DNA of 64,000 bases. Source: Plenodomus lindquistii. Taxonomy: Eukaryota > Ascomycota > Dothideomycetes > Pleosporales > Leptosphaeriaceae. The DNA is taken from NCBI GenBank assembly GCA_025504975.1, contig JANUWI010000020.1, positions 62,001-126,000 of the forward strand. The letters run 5' to 3'. Positions 1 through 8,422 of this stretch are shown piece by piece; position 1 is the first letter of the stretch; every line of letters begins with the position of its first letter. The notes beneath the pieces were generated by a model, which saw only the letters and a list, made by a program, of their open reading frames with translations, made no database searches and had not been told where the DNA came from. A program made the translations under genes and the position numbers.

Positions 1-870
1 CTCTTCCAAGGCGTAGCTGTTGCAAGGACAGGCGTTGCAAACTCGCAGTTGTTGCCTGGTACCCAAGGAGAGCAGCGGCTTGTTCGGTCGCAGACACAGC
101 TTGCAACTGAACTAAATGATCCAGGGGTTGTTGATGAGCTCGGCTTGACGGCGCTTGAGACTGAGACGTTCAAGGAAAGGTTCTTTGATGCCCAAAAGAC
201 CGCTGTTGACGGTATCGCGGATCATCTGCGACATCGCTGGAAGATGGACAAGTTGTACGAGGAGTTCAATCGCCTTGAGTCAGAAATCCGACGGAGGAGA
301 ACAGGTACTGGAATGCGCGGTCGTAAATACACGACAATGGCAAAGGAGCACTTGTTCACGACCACATACCAAGACGACCTGGGACGTTTGCCAACTAAAG
401 ACGATGATCCTGAGCAATGGAGTGCGTTTGGCACGTATTTGGATTGGGGCAAGCGGTGGAATGTGCTTAAGCAGCGCTTTGGCACTATTGGCATTTTCGG
501 CATACTGCCAAGAGGTGCGAACAATTTCATCGAGAAGACCCTCTCGCAAGCTCGGGTGGAACAGTGGGCCGCAATGGTAAAGGAATGCAATGCGGATGCG
601 CAGGCAATGGCTTACAATATGGAGCCATTGTTCTTGGCTTGTATGGAGGAGTTGGAGCCACCTGTGGAGTTCGCGTTCTTGGAAAAGCTGGATCATCTGG
701 TTGGGACGCGTCCTTTGGCGCTATTTGAAGAGTGGGTTTTTAATCTGTTTGTGTTATGTCATGCTAACGTTGATAGGCTCTCATCTGATAGAGACGACGA
801 TACTGTGGTGCCGGAGTTACAGTTGGCTGTTATGCATGAGGGCGTTAATGGGCACATTGTGGAGGGGTAA
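1..870 (+). CDS. Unrecognised protein, 3' part only
   Basis: The frame is open from the first base to a TAA at 868-870, so at least 289 residues of a longer protein lie here and the start is outside the window. The product is helical and charged, with an R/K-rich patch (ESEIRRRRTGTGMRGRK) and a W/F/L-rich C-terminal third. I do not recognise a domain, and it does not look like the PIF1 helicase that ends Helitron proteins. It lies just upstream of a Helitron-like 3' terminus at 1333, so it could be a gene of that element or one it captured. An intron within it cannot be excluded, but none is needed to keep the frame. Confidence 0.5.
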   Translation, partial: LFQGVAVARTGVANSQLLPGTQGEQRLVRSQTQLATELNDPGVVDELGLTALETETFKERFFDAQKTAVDGIADHLRHRWKMDKLYEEFNRLESEIRRRRTGTGMRGRKYTTMAKEHLFTTTYQDDLGRLPTKDDDPEQWSAFGTYLDWGKRWNVLKQRFGTIGIFGILPRGANNFIEKTLSQARVEQWAAMVKECNADAQAMAYNMEPLFLACMEELEPPVEFAFLEKLDHLVGTRPLALFEEWVFNLFVLCHANVDRLSSDRDDDTVVPELQLAVMHEGVNGHIVEG

Positions 871-880
871 CAAGCGTAGG

Positions 881-920
881 GGGGGTTTTAGTCTAGAGGC
901 TTCCTTCATGTAAAACCCCC
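881..920 (+). terminator. Ten-bp inverted repeat after the stop codon
   Basis: GGGGGTTTTA (881-890) and TAAAACCCCC (911-920) are perfect inverted copies separated by 20 nt. They begin 10 nt after the stop of the preceding gene. This could form a hairpin in the 3' UTR. Fungal Pol II genes do not need such a structure, so a terminator role is only a suggestion. Confidence 0.3.
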
Positions 921-1219
921 TTTATGTAAGCATTTCGCGGTTAGTAAGCTCCGCAATTTCTGATCTTGGCATAACTATTGCATTGCAATCGCGCACTTAG
1001 TCTACACGTACTTTAGGCTAAAACAGCGCCGCTTGTTGATCTTGGCAGCTGTTTAACGTTGTAATCGTACAACTAATATAGATTCTACGTATTTGTTATT
1101 ACGCTCGTTAGTAGCAAACCTTTGAATACTAATACTCTAGTAGATTCCAAGTTTTTTGCAAAACTTCAACCTAGGCGCTTGGGCCACATTTTTGCTAATT
1201 ATTGGCTGTAATCGAATAT

Positions 1220-1333
1220 TAACGGCATAGAGGGGGTGTTCCTGGAATTACGCAGGGCGCGGGATATCTCAGCCCTAACAAAAAAAAACCCTAACGACAT
1301 GGAGGGCTCCATGTCGTTGACGCCATGGGTTAG
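1220..1333 (+). mobile_element. Helitron-like 3' terminus, copy 1
   Basis: This 114-nt stretch matches 25003-25115 almost base for base, and the two copies diverge immediately after GGGTTAG. Near the end is a 12-bp-arm palindrome (1293-1318, arms starting AACGACATGGAG), followed by 11 nt and then TTAG. A hairpin 10-12 nt before a CTRR-like end is the classical Helitron 3' structure. No 5' end or Rep/helicase gene is visible, and the flanks do not show the canonical A/T target. The Helitron label is therefore inference. Two CCCTAAC tracts precede the hairpin. Confidence 0.5.
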
Positions 1334-1444
1334 GCTCTTACTGTAAATTAGTTGCCTGTTAATCTATTACCTACCAAGATAAAGATAAGATATTCTAGCT
1401 TTTTCAATAGCTGTTAGATTCCCTAAGCTACTTTACACCCTTTG
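1334..1444. other. Short AT-rich spacer
   Basis: Spacer between the Helitron-like end and the stop codon of the first secreted-protein gene. No feature recognised. Confidence 0.4.
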
Positions 1445-2036
1445 CTACGAGCCTTTTGTGTAACTATTCTCGACGTTAATCTGTACATCATGTGCTTGCA
1501 GGATTGGCTCCTCTATCCTCTTGTAGAAACTCGCAGCATCAGGACCTCCAGAGTGTGTTGCTAGCGTAGTCTGCTCCTTTGCATAGTTTGCCCATTCCTT
1601 GGATACCTGCGCCCACGCTTCCACCCAGTCTTGTTCTGTCCCGCCGCGCTCGCAGAACGGCTGTTTTCCAACGCAATACTTTGCAAGCGTGTCTTGGTAC
1701 TTTTCCTTGCCCTCCTCCAAGATCGCCCGCATAATGGTTGTTTCAATGGTTTGCAAACCCTTCATTCGAGCGATGCGGAACGCCTGCGCAGGTCCAATCC
1801 CAGAGTGCATCACTATTGCTTTGGTTAGTCTACATCGCTACTACCGCATGGCTAGGAGGGATAGGATGCTTACTTGTCCTTGTATTTCCAATTGCGTACT
1901 TCTGGATCGCTGCCCTAGCATGCTCTACGAACTTTGCAGGTACCGTGCGCCTATCTAGCACATCCCCCCCTTGCGCTGGTATACCTTGTACGCCTAACAC
2001 GCATAGCGCAGAGGCAACAAGGTGAAGGAAAAGCAT
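1445..2036 (-). CDS. Small secreted protein, two exons, effector-like
   Basis: Exon 1 is 1874-2036 and exon 2 is 1445-1812, joined by a 61-nt intron (1813-1873) with donor GTAAGC, branch-like GACTAAC and acceptor ATAG; the phase-1 join keeps the frame. The product has 176 residues. It starts with a clear signal peptide (MLFLHLVASALCVLGVQG), followed by a short propeptide-like stretch with DRR. The mature part is helical and has two cysteines ten residues apart (CVGKQPFC plus flank). No known domain is recognised. It is divergent from the ankyrin gene at 2570 and lies among other secreted-protein genes. Candidate effector is an inference from size, secretion and location. Without the intron both halves would be unexplained short ORFs, which supports the model. 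Confidence 0.65.
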
Positions 2037-2373
2037 GCTTGCTGTTCAACGAATAGCTGCGGTTGGATGAACACGCGTTGTGTTAGCAGAGGATACGTGG
2101 TAGTAGAAGATGGCAGTAAAGTACACTGGAAAGAGTCGCCCAGTGTAGAAACAGCGATCAGTCTACCTTTGTACTTCTCTGCAACTACGTAGCCTTGGTA
2201 AATACCACGCGTTAGGAGCATTGCGCCTTACGCGCCGCGCTCGCCGCATAAGCTGCCTACCTGAAACCCTCTCTTGAGGCACAGCCTCCAACTCACCGCT
2301 GTTCCATCCCTGCCCTCTTACCCACGCCTCCCCAACAAGACTTTCCGCAGCAGCGCGTGGCGTTGTTTGTCTC

Positions 2374-2382
2374 TATATATAC
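2374..2382 (+). promoter_or_regulatory. TATA box of the ankyrin gene
   Basis: TATATATAC lies about 190 nt upstream of the ATG at 2570. It is the only strong TATA-like element in this intergenic stretch. Confidence 0.4.
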
Positions 2383-2569
2383 TAGCCCGGTGTCCTGGCA
2401 GAGGATTCTGTACCTACGAACCGCTGCATTACTTACCTAGGTAGCTGTGCCGCGCGACCCCTCCTCCATCAGACCACCGCGTCCAACCTCACGATACTCT
2501 CTTTTCCCCCGTCCAAGCCGCCGCAGACTCTACGCCTTTCGTCTTAGCAGTAGCAAGCGCTTCACATCC

Positions 2570-3469
2570 ATGGCTGCACTGGAAGCTGGCCGTGCGTTAC
2601 TCCAGGCCTGCAAACAAGGCAGCTTGGCAGAGGTCAAGGCCAACACCGCTCGGATTCTGGCCATCCCCCCTGTGCAAGATACCAATCCAGCGATTGTAAT
2701 GGCCATGGGTGAGGCTGCCTACACTGGTCGGGTGAGCGTGCTTCGCCATCTCATGGCCGATTTGCCGAAGAGTCGCTGGCAAGGCAGCGTAGGACCTTGG
2801 AGCCCGCTCATCATGCCTCCCGTCGATCGTATCCCTGAGGAATGGCGTGTTACCATCATGCCCGACTACGTCGTTTACCGCGCTGCAGCTGGGGGTATAC
2901 CTGATGTGATGCAGGCTCTATTCGATGCTGGCCTTACTGTGGATCACGAGGTAGAACGCATTGGGGCGCCGCTTGCCATAGCCACGGGCTGCAACCAAGT
3001 CACTCTTGCGCGCTTCCTGCTAGCCAAGGGTGCAAACCCGAACAAGGAATCTGCGTTCCCCCCGGTCTCTTTACTTCGCCAGGCGGCTCTCCTTCCGTCT
3101 CTGGTCCTTGTGCAGTTGCTCTTGGACCATGGTGCTGCCGTGGAGAAGTCCATGGCCCTACAAGGCGCAGCACAGACAGGTTCTATTGAGATAGCATCAT
3201 GTTTTCTTGACTTAGGCGCCGATGTCAACGAGATTTTCCGCTGGAACATGATAGACGGGGATAAGGACGTGATAGGCTCTGCGCTCCACGTAGCCGTACA
3301 GCACAAGCAAGAGGCTATGGTTGAGTTCCTGCTTCGCCGCGGCGCAAAGCAGGACTTGTTAGACGGTGACCGTGCCACCGTCAAGGCAGTAGCTGCAAGC
3401 ATAGGCAATCCCAGGATCGTGCATTTACTGCAGCAGCACGAAACTAGGGACCCCCAGCACTCACTGTAG
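2570..3469 (+). CDS. Ankyrin-repeat protein
   Basis: An uninterrupted 299-residue ORF from the ATG at 2570, which sits in a good Kozak context (CATCCATGG). In-frame codons upstream to 2447 contain no ATG, so this start is preferred. Degenerate ankyrin repeats can be read at about residues 99-131, 132-160, 165-194, 195-224, 236-266 and 267-290; signatures are GAPLAIA with ARFLLAKGANPN, and SALHVAV with VEFLLRRGAK. There is no signal peptide or membrane segment, so it is probably an intracellular protein-binding scaffold. The N-terminal 95 residues are not obviously repeat. It sits between two secreted-protein genes. Partners are unknown. Confidence 0.8.
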   Translation: MAALEAGRALLQACKQGSLAEVKANTARILAIPPVQDTNPAIVMAMGEAAYTGRVSVLRHLMADLPKSRWQGSVGPWSPLIMPPVDRIPEEWRVTIMPDYVVYRAAAGGIPDVMQALFDAGLTVDHEVERIGAPLAIATGCNQVTLARFLLAKGANPNKESAFPPVSLLRQAALLPSLVLVQLLLDHGAAVEKSMALQGAAQTGSIEIASCFLDLGADVNEIFRWNMIDGDKDVIGSALHVAVQHKQEAMVEFLLRRGAKQDLLDGDRATVKAVAASIGNPRIVHLLQQHETRDPQHSL

Positions 3470-3770
3470 ATAGACTGCCATGTAACCATGAATACAAAAC
3501 ACCGTACTACACTGCGCCGCACGCGTCCCTCCTCTCCTCTGTAACGCCCCCTCCGTGCGGACCTGCGCCGCCTACACCAGTACCCTAGCGTTGTATCAGA
3601 CCAGTTCAGTCGGTTTTGCTCCGGCTAGACGGACTTATTCTAATGTACTTATTACGCCCTCTCTTTCTCTTTCTCTGCAAGCACCACCTCATTCACTTGT
3701 CTCTCTACTCTATCTATCTTTTCTCTTTACGACACACATCCTCTCCGCCGCCATCTTGCACACGTACACC

Positions 3771-4589
3771 ATGAACCTGACTTTCGCCACAGGTGTTGCT
3801 GTAGCAGTAACCATCGTCTCCGTCTCAGCGCGTGCTACCGCCATCCCCGCACGCGGCGTCAATCCGCAGTTCTCGCCTCTTGCTCTGTGCATCCAAAAAC
3901 TTCACCCAGGCTTCCCCAAGGATGGCAGCAACCCTACCTCGCAGGAGATGAGCGACTGTGTCGAACAGACGCTACCTAAAGCCCGGCGTGCTGAGGCTTT
4001 CGAGGACGACGTGCTCCTCTATGAGCCTAACAAGACAGATACAGTCAAGCCTCGCAACATCGTTGACCAAGTGCAGGTGTTGGGCAAGCAGCTCTATCTA
4101 CGCGAAAAAGCGTTGTGTGTCGGCGACGAAGTTCACGACAATTTCGTGTGGGTGGAAGATATCGTCTCTAGCGCCAAGAACGTCTGCGGAGAGCTCAAGG
4201 ACAAGATCGAGCAGCATGGGCTCAGAGAGAATGGTGGTGTCGGGACTGTCCTCAAACTGCTAACCAACGGACACGATAAACAAGGGCATCAGCTCAAGGA
4301 CAATCGCCACCTTGCTGCAAACTACATGCTGAATATCCTCCCAACCACTAGACATGGGATACACAACATCAAGCAACTCGCGTCTGGCATCTACGACCTG
4401 TGCAATGACGGCATCGAACGGATAGCTACTAAGGGAGATGGTTGCACCGCTGATCTGTCTTACTACCGCCCAAGTAAGGCAAAGACATACCATGGAGTGG
4501 GAGCGATTGGGGGGGTAATCGGCATGTACCTTGGGCAGGATACAGTCCATGTGGCTGATCTCGCTCTGGACTTTTTCAACGATAGCTAG
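3771..4589 (+). CDS. Cysteine-containing secreted protein, effector-like
   Basis: A 272-residue single-exon ORF starting at ATG 3771 (ACACCATGA), after a leader rich in CTTT repeats typical of expressed fungal genes. The open frame extends upstream to 3555 but has no better start. Residues 1 to about 25 form a signal peptide (MNLTFATGVAVAVTIV, then A-rich to IPA). The mature protein has six cysteines, an even number suited to disulfides, spread over the chain (LALC, MSDC, KALC, KNVC, YDLC, GDGC). A glycine-rich stretch near the C-terminus (GVGAIGGVIGMYLG) could be a membrane-active or buried helix. No family is recognised. Secretion is well supported; effector is inference. Confidence 0.75.
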   Translation: MNLTFATGVAVAVTIVSVSARATAIPARGVNPQFSPLALCIQKLHPGFPKDGSNPTSQEMSDCVEQTLPKARRAEAFEDDVLLYEPNKTDTVKPRNIVDQVQVLGKQLYLREKALCVGDEVHDNFVWVEDIVSSAKNVCGELKDKIEQHGLRENGGVGTVLKLLTNGHDKQGHQLKDNRHLAANYMLNILPTTRHGIHNIKQLASGIYDLCNDGIERIATKGDGCTADLSYYRPSKAKTYHGVGAIGGVIGMYLGQDTVHVADLALDFFNDS

Positions 4590-5144
4590 CTGTGACCTTT
4601 CTTTACGACAGACGGCGATGGCTATCCTTGTTTTTATCTTGCGCAGTGCGCTGTATGCAGTCTCTAAGCACAACACTCTTTCCTGCAATAGATGCTACGT
4701 TTATTTTCCTAGAATACCAATCTGTAAAGCTACTCCCAGGCTTCTATCCCCCTGTAGCTAACACGTTGTGAAGACATCTTTACAGACTGGTCATCCCAAG
4801 GGGCTACATGGTAGCGTGATGATGGGACGGTTAGATGACCATGTTAGACACGTGAGATTACAAAAATTAGCATAGACGTTGTAGATCCTTTACATACACG
4901 TTACGTGGCTTACAACACTTGGTTGTAAGTTGCTAGTAGGACTGTATGCGTCTAAAGGCTATGGAAAGACACGCAGGTGCAGCAGTGTAAGGCGCGCAGA
5001 AGACAACTGCTCATCTCTTGCCCGTTCGTCCTACGGTATGGTTACGCCCCTAGTAGATCTAACTCATGACAAGTGGTAGTTCTGCAGAACGCGCAGCTAC
5101 CACGCCTGGCCCTCGCGCCCCGAAGCGCCGTCTACGCCTCTTTG
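4590..5144. other. Intergenic, nothing recognised
   Basis: The spacer between the convergent secreted-protein and esterase genes. It holds short open frames only and no repeat I could identify. Confidence 0.4.
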
Positions 5145-6006
5145 CTACATGTCCAAGTGTGCTCTGGCCCCTTGCTCTGCCTCCTGTGCCTCTGCACCTA
5201 GTCCCAGCGACCCTGTCCAATTGGCGATGCGTCGTGGCCGAGAGTGTGAAGCAATTGCTCGCGCCCGACGAGCGGCGCAGATGGCGTTCCTCGTAGGCCC
5301 GAATAGCTTCGCCGCAATCTTCTTGTTGCCCCAGTCGTTGGGATGCTCGCCGTCTGTGGTGTCTGAGACAGCCAAAAAGCCAGTAAAGGTATCAGTAAAG
5401 TAGATGGGGGACTGCGCGGTCGACCGCCTTGGAGCCCAGGACACCATGGCAGCGTTGAGCGCTTTCACTGCCTGTACACCGGCGTCGGGCCAGCGCCTTG
5501 GGTCAAGAGGCAAAAGACTGGAGAGTACAAGTTGTACGCTGGGGTTCTTTGCCCGCATTTGCCCTAGAAGGGTATCGTACGCTGCAAGGATTTCCCTTGG
5601 TGGCTTCTTGCCGTGCAGGATATCGTTTGTACCAAGGAGCATGATGATGATATCAGGAGGATTTTGATCTAGCCAGCCCGTTAGGTTGTTGTTGTGTGCG
5701 TAATCTGTAGCCAGGGAACCAGCGTGGCCTTCGTGTGCCTGCTGGTTGCTGCTACCGCTACAGCGTTCCTTCAGACTGCCTACAAACTCGAAACCAGTAA
5801 CACCTGAATTCTCTAGTTTCGTTTGGAGGTGACTACGCCAGCATTTCTAGTGGAGTGTTAGCAGAATAGGTAGCACAGAGTAAGCATGAGAGACAACATA
5901 CTGACACGATAGATGCACCAAAGGGCATGATTTTCACAGATGGCTGGGCGACTACGCAGAAGCCAAGTGTACAGAGGTACCACGCGACGAAGGTAGTGAC
6001 TTTCAT
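5145..6006 (-). CDS. Secreted SGNH/GDSL hydrolase, CE3-like carbohydrate esterase
   Basis: Exon 1 is 5902-6006 and exon 2 is 5145-5846. The 55-nt intron (5847-5901) has donor GTATGT, branch GCTAAC and acceptor CTAG, and is phase 0. The 268-residue product begins with a signal peptide (MKVTTFVAWYLCTLGFCVVA). SGNH blocks follow in order: block I IMPFGASI with Ser32, block II Gly in HEGHAG near 78, block III GTND at 107-110, and block V DGEH with Asp200 and His203. The spacing and the CWR...FVGS segment after block I fit family CE3 acetyl-xylan esterases, which deacetylate plant cell-wall polymers outside the cell. Block I reads GASI instead of GDSI: the nucleophile Ser is kept but its neighbour Asp is Ala. 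The C-terminal 40 residues (A/R-rich) are not typical. Confidence 0.75.
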
Positions 6007-6357
6007 CGTGGTAAAACCAGTTGGGAATTCGTGTTTGGAAAGGGCTCGATAGGACCAGACGTGTGGTTTTTTGCATGGAGCTACTGCAGTCTAGGACATA
6101 CATTATAAGTAAATACCCTCCCAACGCTATACTGCAATGGACAGCTCTGTGACACACTACTCGTTAGATCGGTAAAGTGCTCTCGATATAAGCTTCTACG
6201 AGCTTGCTAGGATAGTGCCCATGCAGGCCAAGCTCTATTTCTATGCTTCTCGTGCGTCTGTTCTACCGCGCGCAGCCCAGCGCTGGCTGCCTAAGCTGTT
6301 AGTAGAGTAGTTCTGTAAGCGCTGGTCAAGACAGCTCCCTGTAACCCTCTAGAAGCT
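6007..6357. other. Upstream region of the esterase gene
   Basis: Presumed promoter of the minus-strand esterase. No TATA box or known site stands out. Confidence 0.3.
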
Positions 6358-6560
6358 ACTCGTGCCTCCTTCTGCAACGAGTCCACGTGCCAACTGTGCC
6401 TCTTCCTGCGATAATTCTACGCGCCCGCTGTGCCTCCTCCTGCTGCAACAATTCTGCGTGCCTACTGTGCCTCCTGCTGCAACGAGTCTGCGCACCCTGC
6501 GCATCCTCCTGCAAAGAGTCTGTACGCCTACTATACCTCCTCTTGGAAAGATTCTGTGGA
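6358..6560. repeat. Degenerate minisatellite, about 36-bp unit
   Basis: Five to six imperfect copies of a unit containing CTGTGCCTCCTCCTGC followed by AACGAGTCTGCGCAC-like sequence. Open frames on both strands here (6349-6604) are products of the repeat, not genes. Confidence 0.55.
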
Positions 6561-6974
6561 TCAACTAGGTCGGCACGCTTGGAAGCAGCTATAGAACAAG
6601 CCATTGGGCGAAGGCAAAGCGTTACCGCGGATAGTGTCCGAAGAAGAGCCGCCGAGTGGGACCGTACAACTAGGTGTAGTAAGACATCCTAGCATGCATC
6701 TAAGCATTACAGCGTACAGCCTGATGCGGCGTGGCTAGAGCACAGTAAGGCAGAATCAAAGGGAACTTACTTCAAGGCCCCTACGGTAGACTGGCTATTT
6801 GTTCGTATGCCCACGCTCGTACTACTTGTTTGAGATGCATCCTATGTTCTTAGTTCTTCTTTTGTAAGTTAGCACCTCTTCTCCATACGCTATGCTGCCC
6901 ATCCAACGTCAACATCTTGTTGCTATCATTGTACTTGGATGCATAAATATAGGTCTTCTTCTTACTGCGAGTAT
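6561..6974. other. Spacer before the first Copia element
   Basis: Short frames only. Nothing recognised. Confidence 0.35.
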
Positions 6975-6979
6975 TGTCT

Positions 6980-7169
6980 TGTCAGATTGACGGAGTTATT
7001 CTAGAGCTAGTAGATAAGCGGGGTACGGGGTGCGCTAGCGCACCCTGCAGCCGACGCGACAAAACCAGCCTCCTAAGCAACGCTCAAAAAAAGACAGACA
7101 ATCAATCATCTCAATCATCATCAAAATCATCAATTTTCGTGCACTTTCAATTGTACCGTGCATCTGACA
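6980..7169 (+). repeat. 5' LTR of Copia element 1
   Basis: 190 bp, TG...CA, identical by eye to 11992-12181. It contains a perfect 18-bp palindrome at 7028-7045 (GGGTGCGCTAGCGCACCC), which might form a hairpin in the RNA or bind a dimeric protein. Confidence 0.95.
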
Positions 7170-7183
7170 ATTAAGAGTCTCAC
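7170..7183 (+). other. Primer-binding site, half tRNA-Lys(CUU)
   Basis: ATTAAGAGTCTCAC abuts the LTR end. Its complement GTGAGACTCTTAAT matches the 5' half of a tRNA-Lys(CUU) through the anticodon loop (CUCUUAA). Priming by a tRNA cut in the anticodon loop is known for Copia elements, usually with initiator Met tRNA. Assigning Lys is inference from the anticodon-loop match. Confidence 0.5.
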
Positions 7184-7237
7184 TGCCGACTATCGTTTTG
7201 GCCACCCATACCCCTAGCATCGCAGACGCGTCCTATT

Positions 7238-8422
7238 ATGGCGTCTTTATCAACTCGCGATCCTACAGTTATCCTACGGGATTTCACTGACTATACCGGA
7301 TGGTACTCTCAACTCCAATCACGAGCAATCGCGTACGGAGTGTGGGACAAGATCAACCCAGAGACCTCCTCAGCTCTTCGCCCGGAGCCAACCGCTCCGC
7401 AAGCACCATTAGCCTCCGACTATACGCCAGGAGCAAACATCGAAGTCCCCCTTCGCCCAAGTGATCTATCCCAATCAGGCCTTAGGGCCTACAAGGAGGA
7501 TCTTGAGTACTATAAGATTATGGCTGATCAATATAAATCCCAGCGTCACGAGTACGAACGCGAGCAGTCAGGCCTCCAGCAAGTCATTGTATTCATACAG
7601 TCGACCCTGACGCCGCACCTTTCACGAACCTGCTGCCTACCGGAGTTATCAACCCGAGAATGGCTTAAGCGACTAAAAGACACGGTTGGCGTCGACGAGG
7701 CTCTCGAACGAAAGCGAGCCCGAGACCGGTACAACAATGCCCTCAAGCAGATGAGGAGCCCAGCACAATGGGATACATGGCTAGCCGAGTACGATCAGGC
7801 GGCCACGGAGGCAGAAAGATACTCCGTCCCTGAAGTAACGCAACTGTCAGCGGTCATTGAAGACTTTCTGGCGGCAGTTAATAAACAAGCTCCGATGTGG
7901 GTAACTCAGTTCCACGACAACGGACGCAATACCCTTGGCATGACAAGGAAGGGGATGATGAAACGCTTCCGAGAACACATGATGTTAAACTTCCCATTGA
8001 AGGCGAAGAGCAAAGCAAGCTTTGCGGCTCATGATGATACCCTCGCTGCTGGGAATAATCCCAACCAGGACAGTACAAGGGACGCCTCTACTGTTGAAGA
8101 CGCTCCACCCAATAAACGGGGCAGACCCCGAAATCAACGCGGTACCGCACGAAAACGTCGGGCTGAGGGACGCACAGAGTCGTCTATGCCTGGAGCAAAA
8201 TGCTCGGCTTGTGGACAAAGACACAATACTAAAGACTGCTTCTACCTAAATGAGGAGAAAGCACCTGAATGGTGGACACCAAACGAGACAATAAAGAACC
8301 TCGTCACCTTCAGACAGCAAAATGACCCAGAATTTCAAGGGCTAATCCGCTCACAGAGCCGACCCCGCACCAAAACTCCATCCATCAAACAATCTCATAC
8401 CCCAACTCCAGAAGTAGACTGA
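7238..8422 (+). CDS. gag: Copia element 1 Gag
   Basis: The ATG at 7238 opens a 394-codon frame ending in TGA at 8420-8422. The N-terminal half is the capsid-like region of Copia Gag (FTDYTGWYSQL early, a long helical middle). A basic linker (RGRPRNQRGTARKRR) leads to a zinc knuckle, CSACGQRHNTKDC (CX2CX3HX4C), which binds RNA. Gag forms the virus-like particle and packages element RNA. The stop is followed directly by CTA. Pol continues in the same frame with no further stop, so Gag-Pol is probably made by occasional readthrough of this TGA rather than by frameshifting. Confidence 0.9.
   Translation: MASLSTRDPTVILRDFTDYTGWYSQLQSRAIAYGVWDKINPETSSALRPEPTAPQAPLASDYTPGANIEVPLRPSDLSQSGLRAYKEDLEYYKIMADQYKSQRHEYEREQSGLQQVIVFIQSTLTPHLSRTCCLPELSTREWLKRLKDTVGVDEALERKRARDRYNNALKQMRSPAQWDTWLAEYDQAATEAERYSVPEVTQLSAVIEDFLAAVNKQAPMWVTQFHDNGRNTLGMTRKGMMKRFREHMMLNFPLKAKSKASFAAHDDTLAAGNNPNQDSTRDASTVEDAPPNKRGRPRNQRGTARKRRAEGRTESSMPGAKCSACGQRHNTKDCFYLNEEKAPEWWTPNETIKNLVTFRQQNDPEFQGLIRSQSRPRTKTPSIKQSHTPTPEVD

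Noticed and set aside
6349..6604. Overlapping ORFs on both strands
   Set aside because: Products of the degenerate 36-bp minisatellite.
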